A stretch of 64,000 nt of DNA from Branchiostoma floridae (GCF_000003815.2 NC_049989.1:3879960-3943959), one strand, 5' to 3'. Positions 38,901 through 48,900 are shown, numbered from the stretch's first letter. Numbers and translations are program-made. The notes: generated by a model not told the origin, from the letters alone.

Positions 38901-40233
38901 ACTCAGAAGTGACCACGTAAGATGACCCAAAGGCTGCTTCATGGTCAAAGTTACAGGTTACATGAGTAGGACTGGGACTGAACCTGCTCTCCTCCATTTA
39001 CTGACCCAATAGGAGAAGCTGAGTTTTGTAGGCAGCTTGGGAAATTCCCTACCCCAATCAGACTGGAATTGAAAATACATGAACTTAGACCTAATGGTCT
39101 TTGTACCTTTTCTTCCCTTCCAGGGCATAGACGTCACCAACTTCAGCACCAGTTGGAACGATGGTCTGTCTTTCTGTGCACTTCTCCACTCCTACCTGCC
39201 GGAAAAGGTGCCGTTCTCTGAGCTAACAGCACAGAACAAGGTAAGTAACTAGTACATGTGATCACAAGAAGTACTTAATGCCAAATATGAGTGCTATGGA
39301 ACAGATGAGTTCGTATTTGCATTCAGCCCTCTTTGTCTTGGTTTTAATGCCAGTGGATCAGTTTGTATTTTCCTTGCTCCAACTACCATTGTTGTGATGG
39401 TTCAAGTGTCCGTGTATCCACAGGAATTGCATGTAGAGGTGAAATGCCAGCTTTAATATGCTGTTAAAATCCTACTTAATCTTGATTTTGTTACCGTCCT
39501 GTTTTGTGCAGAGGAAAAACTTCACAACAGCCTTCCAAGCAGGAGAGAGTGTTGGAATTCCCACAATGCTGGTGAGTACTTTTGTATTGACCTCATGTTT
39601 GAAACCATTACCAGCACTTGTGTATTCTTGGTTACATGCATGTATATGTAGTGTAGATAGCTATAGTCAATGTTTATTTATTTGATGATATGGACCATAT
39701 GACTGAAACTATAGAATGAAAGTAAAAATATACCAGTTTTCAATTTTACACAAACCTTTTAAACAGGATTTTCAAACTGTGATTTAGCATAACTCTTATA
39801 CAATTTAGATTATGAAAATATCTATCAGAAGACAGTAACCTCTAAAGAGGCCATCTACATCAGGGCACTCCAGTCATCACTGTTATAAACTTTCTGGCAC
39901 ATTTGACCAATTGCTGACGACACGTATCCTAAACTTGGCTAAAGATCACATGTTAATAAGATCATGTGTCTGTAACTCTCACGAGTTGTTACATCATGAA
40001 GTGATTGGTCATCAGTATTGATCCAGAAGAAGGTGACATTAGTCGTTGAAAATTTGATTCGTGTATACTTTTGTGTTGGAAGAAAGTTAAGTGTTGTACA
40101 AGGACAGTAACCTAATTGTTTCTTTTTTGTTTTAATCCAGAGTGCGGATGAGCTGGTACAGACAGAGCGACCTGACTGGCAGGCGATCATGGCCTACGTG
40201 ACGGCTATCTACGCAAAATTTGAAAACGTGTGA
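26719..40233 (+). CDS. SPECC1L: Cytospin (SPECC1/SPECC1L), sixteen coding exons, frame broken at 38567
   Basis: A coiled-coil and calponin-homology protein that links actin and microtubules and acts in cytokinesis and cell adhesion. Exons: 26719-26992, 30155-30726, 31793-31979, 32716-32942, 33342-33911, 34299-34436, 34868-35060, 35677-35785, 36175-36333, 36674-36691, 37195-37355, 37824-37989, 38500-38624, 39124-39240, 39512-39571, 40141-40233. Every junction has GT/AG and matching phase. It would encode about 1055 residues, similar to human (1068-1117). Family landmarks: [16 protein letters not shown] coil, [35 protein letters not shown] (near identical to vertebrates), [11 protein letters not shown], and the terminal CH domain ([56 protein letters not shown]). 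One extra C at 38567 shifts frame just before the CH domain, probably a sequence error or a private variant. Vertebrates have two paralogs, and this looks like a single pre-duplication copy. Confidence 0.92.
27065..27238. mobile_element. Pogo/Tigger-like MITE, family 2, copy 2
   Basis: Same orientation and body as the copy at 25383 (for example the phrase AATCCCCAAATCCCAAAC and GTCCAGCTGGATAACTT). Ends TACAGTAGAAGCC and GGCTTCTACTGTA. The two copies bracket the first coding exon of cytospin. Confidence 0.78.
28275..28298 (+). CDS. SPECC1L: Candidate alternative cytospin microexon or first exon
   Basis: 24 bases coding EETDTPEV lie between an AG and a consensus GTAAGT donor. It is phase 1 on both sides, so it fits between exons 1 and 2. 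Alternatively the in-frame ATG at 28268 makes it a short first exon ([10 protein letters not shown]). Evidence is splice signal and phase only. Confidence 0.35.
   Translation, partial: RKLTLLK
29775..29826 (+). CDS. SPECC1L: Candidate alternative first coding exon of cytospin
   Basis: An ATG opens [18 protein letters not shown], ending at a GTAAAG donor with one base carried over, the same phase as exon 1. It joins in frame to exon 2 (30155). Vertebrate SPECC1 genes also use several first exons. No acceptor is seen just upstream, which suits an internal promoter. Confidence 0.45.
30155..30726 (+). CDS. SPECC1L: Cytospin exon 2 (basic linker and first coiled coil)
   Basis: A Lys/Ser/Thr/Glu-rich linker precedes a coiled coil ([36 protein letters not shown]). 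Acceptor TTTTCAG, donor GTGGGA after LRGE. Confidence 0.88.
31512..31782 (+). mobile_element. 5S-rRNA-derived SINE with (ATT)n tail
   Basis: 31515-31612 reads like a decayed 5S rRNA: GGCCGT near the start, ACACCCGATC, CGATCTCGTAAGTTAAGCA, then CCGGTCAGGAC and ATGG in 5S order. A non-5S body follows (GACGTAAAATGGAGGTCC, TGTTCGAGTAG), and the element ends in repeated ATT. A 5S-like head, body and short tandem tail is the layout of SINE3-class elements. It stops ten bases before cytospin exon 3. Confidence 0.7.
31793..31979 (+). CDS. SPECC1L: Cytospin exon 3
   Basis: Encodes [17 protein letters not shown], which aligns with the NRMLKDRLNALGFSLEQ block of vertebrate cytospin. The acceptor CCTACAG lies just downstream of a SINE tail. 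Confidence 0.9.
32469..32674. mobile_element. CAGTCAAACCTG-type MITE (family 3)
   Basis: Left end TACAGTCAAACCTGT, right end CAGGTTTGACTGGACTGTA, with GTGACC/GGTCAC just inside both ends and TA flanks. It lies in cytospin intron 3, ending 41 bases before exon 4. Confidence 0.6.
32716..32942 (+). CDS. SPECC1L: Cytospin exon 4
   Basis: [10 protein letters not shown] through [20 protein letters not shown], matching the vertebrate GSVEDLL and QMEENQHSTSEELQAT blocks. The split Gly codon joins exon 3. Confidence 0.92.
33342..33911 (+). CDS. SPECC1L: Cytospin exon 5 (main coiled coil)
   Basis: 190 codons in phase 0. [16 protein letters not shown] matches the vertebrate coil. A Ser-rich spacer (about codons 60-110) is followed by a second heptad stretch ([20 protein letters not shown]). 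The long middle coil of vertebrates is shorter here. Confidence 0.92.
34299..34436 (+). CDS. SPECC1L: Cytospin exon 6
   Basis: 46 codons ([35 protein letters not shown]), too short to stand out alone but with acceptor CTCCTCAG and donor GTAGAT in phase 0, and similar to the vertebrate IISDLENTVKKLQDQK coil. Confidence 0.82.
34868..35060 (+). CDS. SPECC1L: Cytospin exon 7 (most conserved coil)
   Basis: [19 protein letters not shown] is the family's best conserved non-CH segment. One base is carried over at the GTGGGC donor. Confidence 0.93.
35400..35628. mobile_element. CTGTAAATGCA-type MITE (family 1), copy 1
   Basis: TA-flanked ends TACTGTAAACGCAG and GCATTTACAGTA. The inner arms are rich in CGCGGTGGTTTAA and TTAAAACCACCGTGAA inverted motifs. 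It shares the phrase CCATGGCAGTAAGAGACTAC with the copy at 38176. It lies in cytospin intron 7. Confidence 0.78.
35677..35785 (+). CDS. SPECC1L: Cytospin exon 8
   Basis: Encodes [18 protein letters not shown], matching vertebrate [20 protein letters not shown]. The split Arg codon joins exon 9. Confidence 0.92.
36175..36333 (+). CDS. SPECC1L: Cytospin exon 9
   Basis: [13 protein letters not shown] and [12 protein letters not shown] match the vertebrate QGMGLSRRSS and VKTLIKSFDSAS blocks, followed by a Ser/Pro-rich linker. Donor GTAAGA. Confidence 0.92.
36674..36691 (+). CDS. SPECC1L: Cytospin 18-nt microexon
   Basis: TCCTAAAGAGGAGGAGGA lies between ATGCATTCCAG and a perfect GTAAGT. It is phase 2 on both sides and adds about six residues (Ser-Pro-Lys-Glu-Glu-Glu). 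Skipping it also keeps the frame, so it may be alternative. Confidence 0.6.
37195..37355 (+). CDS. SPECC1L: Cytospin exon 11
   Basis: A Pro/Ser/Gly-rich disordered linker ([17 protein letters not shown]) with acceptor GTTGCAG and donor GTAGGG. It is identified by phase and position rather than by similarity. Confidence 0.75.
37824..37989 (+). CDS. SPECC1L: Cytospin exon 12
   Basis: A Ser/Pro-rich linker ([33 protein letters not shown]). Two bases are carried over at the GTTAGT donor, matching the next exon. Confidence 0.8.
38096..38125. repeat. CCAAGGAGGTT palindrome, copy 2 (cytospin intron 12)
   Basis: CAAGGAGGTT at 38096-38105 and AACCTCCTTG at 38116-38125 are exact reverse complements around a ten-base loop. 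A family-1 MITE begins 51 bases later. Confidence 0.7.
38176..38363. mobile_element. CTGTAAATGCA-type MITE (family 1), copy 2
   Basis: Ends TACTGTAAATGTAG and GCATTTACAGTA with TA flanks. The body is shared with the copy at 35400 but more decayed. Cytospin intron 12. Confidence 0.75.
38500..38624 (+). CDS. SPECC1L: Cytospin exon 13, frame-broken start of the CH domain
   Basis: The first part reads [12 protein letters not shown] in one frame. The second reads [19 protein letters not shown] one frame over. Both are conserved in vertebrate cytospin as one run, with [16 protein letters not shown]. The C at 38567 is the surplus base, and no intron signal lies between the halves. The frame of the second half has a TAG and a TGA just upstream, so it cannot extend left. 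Confidence 0.85.
39124..39240 (+). CDS. SPECC1L: Cytospin exon 14 (CH domain)
   Basis: [20 protein letters not shown] corresponds to vertebrate [20 protein letters not shown]. 39 codons, phase 0, donor GTAAGT. Confidence 0.95.
39512..39571 (+). CDS. SPECC1L: Cytospin exon 15 (CH domain)
   Basis: Twenty codons, [20 protein letters not shown], matching RRNFMLAFQAAESVGI of vertebrates. Donor GTGAGT. Confidence 0.95.
40141..40233 (+). CDS. SPECC1L: Cytospin exon 16, end of CH domain and stop
   Basis: Encodes [20 protein letters not shown], then YAKFENV and TGA at 40231-40233. It matches the C-terminus of vertebrate cytospin almost residue for residue. Confidence 0.95.
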   Translation, partial: SADELVQTERPDWQAIMAYVTAIYAKFENV

Positions 40234-40555
40234 CACCTTGTATTCTTCTCCTACTCTCAAGAGCCTCACAGGATGTCAATTAAGATCTTTGCTGATTCCA
40301 AAAATAGGATTTTTACCAACCTGATGAAATTATTCACTGAAATACGATTCTCATTGGCTCAATTTTTACAAACTTGTCTGGGAAGTATGACAACAGTACC
40401 TCAAAATACTGCAGTGTCGATAAAAACGGCCAATGACAATGTTGATCCTCTTTTACAATTGTGATTCCAAAGACTGCTCTTTTTTCTATAAGTGATACTA
40501 CATGTTGAGACCATATAGTTATCAGGTTTATTGTATTGCTGTTGAAGGGTTTTGT

Positions 40556-40617
40556 TAGCCTGGGTACCATCCTATTTCTACCGGGGCTCCGGTAGAAATA
40601 TGATGGTACCCAGGCTA
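40556..40617. repeat. TAGCCTGGGTACC foldback
   Basis: The arms TAGCCTGGGTACCATC...CTACCGG (40556-40584) and CCGGTAGAAATATGATGGTA...CAGGCTA (40589-40617) pair over about 29 bases with a four-base loop. If transcribed in the cytospin 3' UTR it would form a long hairpin. A larger relative lies at 53352-53467. Confidence 0.75.
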
Positions 40618-41239
40618 GGGGTTTGTATATGTGTGTATTTTAGTTCAGGCTTTTATGTATGTGTGCATTTTGGTGCAGCATCCACTGCATACTTGTCTCG
40701 TCTGTTTGGTCTATTTCTGTTGCTTTCATTATTTTATGTTTATTTGACAATACAGAGGTACAAGCCATAAGGGGTGGTGGCTGTTTGGAATGCCATGTAA
40801 GTGTTGTTGTAAAGATTATGAGGAAAAACCTACATGTATTTGATATACTATAATTCTGACTGAAGTTGCATTCCTTTGGTTTGTTTGTGTTCTGTCTTCC
40901 CAGGAATTATGTTGCATTTTTCCAATGAGATTTTCTTATCTCTTTCAAGAAGTGAAATTATGGTTTTGAAGATTTGTTGCATCTTCAAGGAAACACTTTT
41001 ATTTATCAGTGATCAGTGTGGAAGTTTATTTATGTTTAATATGTATATATTATGTGGTAGTGTACAACAGAATTATGCAAAAGAAACTGAGATTTTAGTG
41101 TAGGTAAACAAAAGAGAAGACGTTACTTTCATCATAAGTGATATGAATTCTATTGGAAGAAGTCACTTATTACAACAATTTCTAGATGATCTTTATGACT
41201 TGGCTATATAAGATATACTGCATAATGTTAGTACACATG

Positions 41240-41274
41240 TATAACCAAGGAGTTTTTTTAACCTCCTTGGTATA
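41240..41274. repeat. CCAAGGAGGTT palindrome, copy 3
   Basis: TATAACCAAGGAG and AACCTCCTTGGTATA form the inverted arms around a run of T. Downstream of the cytospin stop codon. Confidence 0.7.
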
Positions 41275-41370
41275 ACAAGGCCTACTATGCTGGTTTTCAT
41301 GGAACTTAGCAGAACTCAATGGTGCTACTTTGTGACTTTGTACTAAGATAGGTTTATAGATACAATACTT

Positions 41371-41482
41371 TCTGGTGAATGAAATACCACTATTGAACAA
41401 GACATTCCGATTACAATTATTTATAGCTTCCATCGTTTTCTGGTGTATGAAATGCCGCTATTGAATAAGACATTCTGATTAC
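41371..41482. repeat. 68-bp tandem duplication
   Basis: TCTGGTGAATGAAATACCAC... from 41371 is repeated, diverged, from 41439 (TCTGGTGTATGAAATGCCGC...). Both units continue to GACATTC(C/T)GATTACAAT. Confidence 0.65.
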
Positions 41483-42318
41483 AATAACATTGTTATAACA
41501 ATGCAAAGAACATTGGCAATATAGTAGGGTTATAGATAAATCAGAATTTTTGGAGTATCTCTTTCTGATACAATCTACTGTAAGTACCACAATGTTTATC
41601 TTTCACCTGAATGTTTAGCTATGCCATCATTGAGAAAGTTGTATACCATATGTGACAGTTGTAATAGAACAAGGGATTTCTTAGAGTTAGTTCAAATCTA
41701 AGGTTGTAATACTCTAGTAGAACAAAAGATTTTTCAGAATAAGTGTTTTTATGGTAATAGAGTCATACATATAAGGATGCCTTGGTGTTTTCATCAGATG
41801 AATATATAAGTTGCCAGTCTCTGTCCAGTGTGGTGTGCAGTTTTATGAGTTGCATTCCTGTTATATTAATTGTTAGATTATATGTGTAAATTTTTCTTGC
41901 TTCTGCATCTGTTCCATATTGAAACTTAACGTTAACTGTAATGGGAAATTATGCTACACTTTTTGCTGAGTACATGTATATGTTGAACAGAGGAGTAGGA
42001 TGTTAGCAGGATGTTCATGTTCTGTGATTGAGAAGCCATATTTCGTATTCTGAGTATATGTAGAAGTCTCTGCTCATAGTGAACATATTCCGAATTTCAG
42101 ACGCTGCTTAATTCTTTTGTCTGGATATCAGCAAGTTTGTTTGTCACGTCAGAAAGTAAGCAATGCTTGGATTGCCAGCGTGTCGCCTTTGTAACCGTTA
42201 CCGCGGGACAGCATGCAGAAAAGTTTTGGGCGGAAAACTTGGGAAAACTGGTTTAAAACCGGTCCAACAAAAATCGGCCCATATCCACTTTTCACACTGG
42301 TAACGTTATAATTCTCAC

Positions 42319-42950
42319 TTAACGGATATTTCCAACTGTTTCTCGGAGGGCAATGTCGTTTGGGGATGCAGAGGTCACTGGCAAGGTCATGTACCGAGTG
42401 TCCTGTAGCTCCGACCTCGGCAGAGGCGCCGGAGGACGAGATTCAGACCCAGTGCGCTGAGGGGAGACATTGTCGTCTGCGGAGGCTCTCGTTCCCAGAT
42501 TCATTTCCTCGTTGTCCCTTCCGTCCCGGTATGCGGTACCTTTCGCGTGGCAGAATTTGTACCACACCAAAAATACGATGGCGCACAAGACACAAGTGGC
42601 TAGGATAGAACCTACAGCGGTCCCTAACAACATCATGCTAACGTTTGTTGGGGCTTCGCAAAGCCCGTTTGTGTTTGTGGCACTTCGTGGTGGTGTTCGA
42701 TTTACCGAGGACATGGCGGTTGACATGGAGATGGGCCTAAAGGTAGACTCGTTCACAGGCCGCTCAGAGGACACTTCGGTGTAGGAAGTCGTCTGATTTT
42801 GTGCTACAGTCGTCAGTGCCGTTGTAACGTTGTACTGTGTGGTGAAGTCGCTCTCTGTTGACGTCGTTCCAAGGCCTTGCGTCGTTTGGTTCAGTGCGTC
42901 TGTTGGAAGCGTCCAGAGCGTGGTATTCTGGGTACTAGACATCCTTGTTA
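42319..42950 (-). CDS. Stalk, transmembrane and cytoplasmic exon
   Basis: After the acceptor TTTCCAG: a Ser/Thr-rich stalk of about 110 residues with many N-glycosylation sites (NTT, NQT, NVT, NES, NRT, NVS), a transmembrane helix ([20 protein letters not shown]) and a tail of about 65 residues with one tyrosine motif (DTRYMTLP). The stop codon is at 42319-42321. It starts in phase 1, so its upstream exon must carry one base. It is assigned to the lectin gene by position only. Confidence 0.7.
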
Positions 42951-45900
42951 CTGGAAACAAGGGAAACTACATGAAACATTTTAGATTACCGTACTTCCAC
43001 ATTTCGGAAAAGAACGGTTGACTGCTCAGTTCATGCACCGTCAAATTCCGAGAACTTAAATAGCCCCAGGGTATTATGAGCCAAAGAATCTGGAATTTGA
43101 GGAAGTTAAATAAAACAGACACTGTTTTTTTCGCACGAAAGCATTTCTTTATAAGTCAAATGCTAACGTCATTGCAGACAAATCCCGGTTCCTGCAAATG
43201 ATTAACCCTCTACAACGTCGACTAAAATAATGCGCTTTCTCGTTCTAATATACGATAATGAAGATATATACAATATCATATCATATAAGACTTGCGGACA
43301 GCAGTATATGATATGGTCAACTTCGAAGAGAAGTTTGTCGCTCAAATACACTTCAAAGAGAGTGATTCACGCAAACCATGGGTTTTTAAAAATGACAACA
43401 ATCGACTTCCCTTCCATGACGTTCTTCTGTGATCCTGACTTCTTTTGTACTTTGAAACTGAAGCGCCTCGTGGCATAACACGCAAGGTCTCAATTGTTAT
43501 GTACAGGTTGAGTTGAGGTTCACATGATCTGAAGCCTGCCCATGGGGCATGCCAATTTCGAGCAGTGGGTGGGAGCTTTCACAATTACAAACCAGGGATC
43601 TACCTATATACGGCAAACGACCACAAAAACGACGAACCAATTGCTTTTCAGAACAACACGGTTAGAACGGAAATCAAACCTAGGACCTTGACATGTGCTC
43701 TACACGCGAGATGGACCACTGAACGATACGCCGTGGATTACGTGCGCATGCATGCATTTGCCTTACGGCCATTGCAAGGGAGAAGAAGAAACAGGTATAC
43801 TAACTTGACCTTAACATGCATGATTGCCATGAAAGAAAGTCTATATCAAACAAGCTCAGTCTACCTGTCCGTAGCGGCCTTGGCTCTGCAGGTACTAAGT
43901 ACAGTGTTTCCGATCTAAGCACCTTGACATGGGATCTACACGCGAGATGGACCACTGTATGCATTTGCCTTGCGGCCATTGAAACAGGTAAACTGACCGA
44001 GTGAACTTCATGAAAGAAGGTATACACCAATCAATCTCAGCCTACCTGTCCGAAGCGCCTTGGCTCTGCAGGTACTAAGTACAGTGTTTCCGATCCACAC
44101 CGGCTGGTTTGTGGCTATGATTCCTCGTTCTGGCAGAATACTGAGCGGTAGGGAAAACTGAAAGCCACCGAAGACACTGAAACAACTCTTCCCTACTACA
44201 AGGCAGGTGACATGCCGTATGTTCATCAAGTGGAACGAGTTTCCGCCTTCATTTGCATACAACCTCTAGTCTCCAAGCAGACCCTACGGTGCCTTAGAGA
44301 TAGTATCAAAGCTGACAAAGGAATAAAGCCTGCACCGGGTGCCCGTTTGACTCCCTTTGGCCGGCTACATTCCTTTGCCAGCTTTGATACTATCTTTAAG
44401 GCACCGTAGGGTCTGCTTGGAGACTATACAACCTCCCCCAAACGGGCTCAGATACTTGGAAGGACGGTCTAGCATTTTGTTACTGACTGTGGTGTTGAAT
44501 TTTAGGGAACAAATAATGATGGCTTATTAATTGGGGTATAACACACTCAAAAAAAAAAAAAAGAGAAGGAAAACTAGACGAGACAATGATTTTTTCACTG
44601 TTTTATTCTTATGTCAACATTTCAAAGCACATACAAGAGAAGAAGGGAAGAAAAGGGGATGTGTCAAGCTAACCACGCCTAAAACTTGTGTTCAATAGGA
44701 AGAAATAACTTAAAACACAGGCTCTTGACTTTAAACTGGAGTAAGAATGGAATCTTACTATCGCCTGAACAACAAGTCGACATTACAATGGCAACGGTGG
44801 TTTTAACTGTACGACATTACTCCAATACATCAATAACACAATATAAATCTGACTTCAAATACATGTAACGTAATTTGGTAAAAAAAACACAGGAGGACAA
44901 AATCACATGGATCAATTATGATAATATCATCGCACTATACGCACTTTTCATCGGTCCAAGTTTGTCGCATAACAGAATATTACAGTTATCCGTTCTTTTG
45001 CTTCAAAAACAGTTAATGGCAGTTAACCACTGTAACAGTCAGCACTTGTTTGCAATTCGAAAGAATGTAACGTTACCCTCCTGTTATGTCAAGTTTTGGT
45101 CCTGTCTTGGCAAAAGCTCATCTCTATTACTATTTTCAAATGATTAATTCCGCCTTCATAGTTGCAAGTCCAATACAGCACAGAAGTCAACACTGACATG
45201 TTGAATTTTGAAAGAAAAATGGATATATCGATAAACGAACAGACAGAAACATCGTTTCATTTGTTCGATGGATGTCGTTTTGTTTCACAAAATATTGATT
45301 GAATTTGGATGAGGTAGCCCTTCAGAACGTAACAATGTACTGGGCATGCATGTCTACACGACAGCTTATATTGGTCATTTGTATAGGAAACGCGTCTTTT
45401 ATGACCTAATATCACATGGATTTGTTGGTGAAATGTCTCAAATATTGTCATTCTTAATTTTGAATGCTTTTTATCTCTGAAAACGAAATGAAATAGGCCT
45501 AAAATCCAAACCCCTTTGTGAGCCTTTCGTTATTTTCCCATTCCCGAAAAGAGCGAAATTTGGCAATTTGACGGTCGTCTTTGCCACTTTTCTGGCCGCG
45601 GCCGGCAGCGGTACTGCAGGCTGGGCTCTCATGGGGTATATAGTCCCGATTTGTAAAATGCAGAAATAAGCAACATTTAAAGTATAAAGCAAATGAAAAC
45701 ATCTCCAAACAGGTCCATAAATCTTCATATACATTTAGAATGACATTTAAAGCTTTTAGGAAGCATGAGTCGATATAAAAATGATGGATTGTTGGACACC
45801 GTGCGAGGAGCCTGTGCTGTCCGTAGAAGCGCCACCTACATTCATGTACACATCACTTCTAGTGCGTAACGAGTAAGTAAAAGTATATACAGTGAATTTT

Positions 45901-48900
45901 AGACATCATCCACCACTCTCTTGACATCATTGACCTATTACTCAGCTGTTCATCCTATTGATGTACTTTCAGTACTTGCCAAATTGTGACATCCAACTTT
46001 AACTCACGGATCAGAGTTTATAATCCCAAGAAGAACTACTAGCTTCAGTCATTTCAATCATGGTATCAAGCTTGGATGTCTTATGTAATAGATAATATAT
46101 TACTACTTCAAATTTTTGCATACAAAATACGTAATTTACGAATGTGAATGTGCCATGCTACTTCAAAATCCCTGGAAAATTGTCTGTAATACAAAATTGT
46201 AGAATAAAACAGCGCTATACCAGGAATGCTAATTACCTCACACAAGAGCCAAGTTCATTTCCTATTTGTACTTCTAAGCTTTCGACCATTCGGTGGTCCA
46301 TATTTGTGACATACTGACCGTGATTGCTTGCAAAGATTACAACTGTGCATTCTATGGCCATTATACGACTAAAAGCTGACAGTGATGATCATTGTTTTTG
46401 TACTTATACTTAATCTATTTTTCATCCAGCCTTGTCTTCCGTTTTTCCTTCTCTGTTGCCAAAGTTTCTACAGTGCGAGATCGTGTCTGTTTTTAAAGTA
46501 GGATTGTTACAATTGTGAACTCTTGCAAATGAAGAGATACTTCCGGTTGCAAAAGTCTATTTTCTTCCTCTGTTGCCAAAGTTTCTACAGTGCGAGGTTG
46601 TGTCTTTTTTCAAAGTAGGTTTGTTACAATTGTGAACTCTCACAAATGTAGCGGTACTTTCGTTTGCAAAAGTCGTCCTTCCACTGTCCTCTTCTCCTTT
46701 GCCCGAAAAAGCCATGTACGGCGTCCTGTTGAAAGATTAGATACGCCAAAAAAGTTTAAAAAAGTAACGTAACCCCCACATTCTTGATATCTGTAGATTA
46801 CTGCGTTCATCCGTGATGTTTCTCTCAGAATCCTAGCGGAGTCAAGGTCTGAATTTTGAATGTTATTACATAGACCAAAACAGGAGAAGACAAATTGTCA
46901 TTTCAGACATTTCAATATGCAATTTTTTTTTTCAAATAAAGGATGTCTTGTCTTTTCCCAAATTGTAAGACTTACTGGTAATGCAATTTTTTTTCAAACG
47001 CCACAAGGGGGTCAATTGATAATTAGAAGTAGACCGAATACACTACAAAAGTACAAAAATCCCATTCAGCGTGTAAGGCAGTGTCCTAGAAACCATCAAG
47101 TTGACTTTGCCCTCTATTATCAGCATTCTACTGCACTGAACAAGCTTCAACACTCAATGACAAATATTGAGCAAAAAAAATAATGTATTCTTCGACAATC
47201 GCAAGAAAAGAAGAAGACAGGAACACACACCCTGTAGTACACAGCGACACAGTTCCCCGGATCCCGCAAGCCTCTAGATCCGACCAAGGGGGGATTTATA
47301 TTAAACCTCATTGGAATTACTCGAGCTTTGACTTTGCTCCAAAGGGTTGACCTCCTTGCTCTGGTGCTCTCTGGCTCATGTGGGGCCCAGTTGGTGTAAG
47401 AGACTGGCGATCCGTCAGTCCACGTCAATCTTCCACCTTTACTGACATCCTTTAGTCCTACCCAAACGACTGGAAACCCTGTGCTCACTGCACCTAAAGG
47501 AAAACGTCAAGTAATTTGTCGGTCAGTAACATTAGAAGTGCAATAAGATTATTGAAAGCTATGGGGCGCTTTTGCGTTGGAACCTTTCATCCAAAAATTT
47601 TACTTCCTTCTTGGCATGACAAAAACAGTGAATAAAGAACATTACAGTGACATGGGAGCCCGTATGGTCTGGTCACATTTGGTCTGAAAGTAGCATAAAA
47701 GAAAAACAGTTGTTCGTCTTTTTTTCCTGAAAAAAAATGACATGAAATGAATCTGCCAGAAGACGACGAAACGTGAGTAAAAACGATGGATCAATTTCCC
47801 ATACCTGGAGTGAAATATACTAGTAATTACCTGCGACACTTAGGATGACGTTGTTCTCTGCGTCATTTTCAACGGAAGCAAGATTAGCGCCTACATCTTT
47901 GCACAGCTTGTCAGCTGTGTGCCAGTCAGCCGGCTGCTCCCCAAGCTTGTAGCAGTGGTTATTGTGTTCGGTCCACCCGCTCTCACAGACGCCATCTGAA
48001 ATGCCATGGCAACATCGAGCTGATTATGTATGTTGCAGAGGCGTCGCTTTATTTCGTTACCATAAGAGATTCGATAGATCTATTAACGAATCCACGATAA
48101 CCACCAGGCAGATTTACCAGTGGCATGAGATCCACGTAGTATCAAAACTTGCCAAAGACTACGACAGCTGACTCCCTTTGGCCGGCCATACTCGTTGGTC
48201 AGCTTTGATACTATCTTATGCCACTGGTAAATTTGCCTGGAGATCATCCACCAAAGGTCAGACCACAGTTCTGTTCGTCCCATCCAGTTGGCGTGCTCCA
48301 CAAGGCAAGCTAAGCAGCGATAGAAATTCCACATTGCGTCTTTATACCCCCCCCCCATCCCCCACATGTCCGTGTTCCACTCAAGGCATCATAAACTAAT
48401 CATCAAAAAGGCATCTGTTGACGTCTATGAAAACGTTAAAATGACTAGTAGCAGATAAATACAAGCAGATACAGACAAATGAGAGCATTCACATCTTGCC
48501 ACAGTTCAACGGTCCGGTTTAAACAGGTGAGCAATGAATGCGAACGCTTCAAGTAGTAGATTGTTTTAACGAAATACTGAAAACGGACGCCTACAGTAAA
48601 AAATCACAACGCATTCTAAAACTACTAGTACTCCGGGACATCTCATATTGCTGACAATTATGTCCAGTCCATCCAGGTGAGCAGGTGCATCTGTAGCCGC
48701 CAACTTTGTTCACACAGCGTCCGTGTCGACATGGTTCACTGGCACACTCATTTGTGTCTGCAAAATTGAAAACATTATGATCGCTGATTTTCGATGAATG
48801 CAAACACTATTCATATATTGCTAACGTAAATATATATTCGACTATTTTGAACGAAGTTTAATGTTACAAGAAAGACAAGATAAAGAAAAACAGACGCCCC

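Larger units (their letters stand above)
40234..42318. other. Cytospin 3' UTR and convergent intergenic region
   Basis: No coding signal. Contains a foldback (40556-40617), a short palindrome (41240-41274) and a tandem duplication (41371-41482). The cytospin transcript and the minus-strand receptor gene converge here. Poly(A) sites were not assigned. Confidence 0.55.

Noticed and set aside
46200-46260. Minus-strand stretch reading Thr-Trp-Leu-Leu-Cys-Glu before GTAATT, considered as the missing lectin exon end
   Set aside because: The frame has a stop directly upstream of the Thr codon and no acceptor fits.
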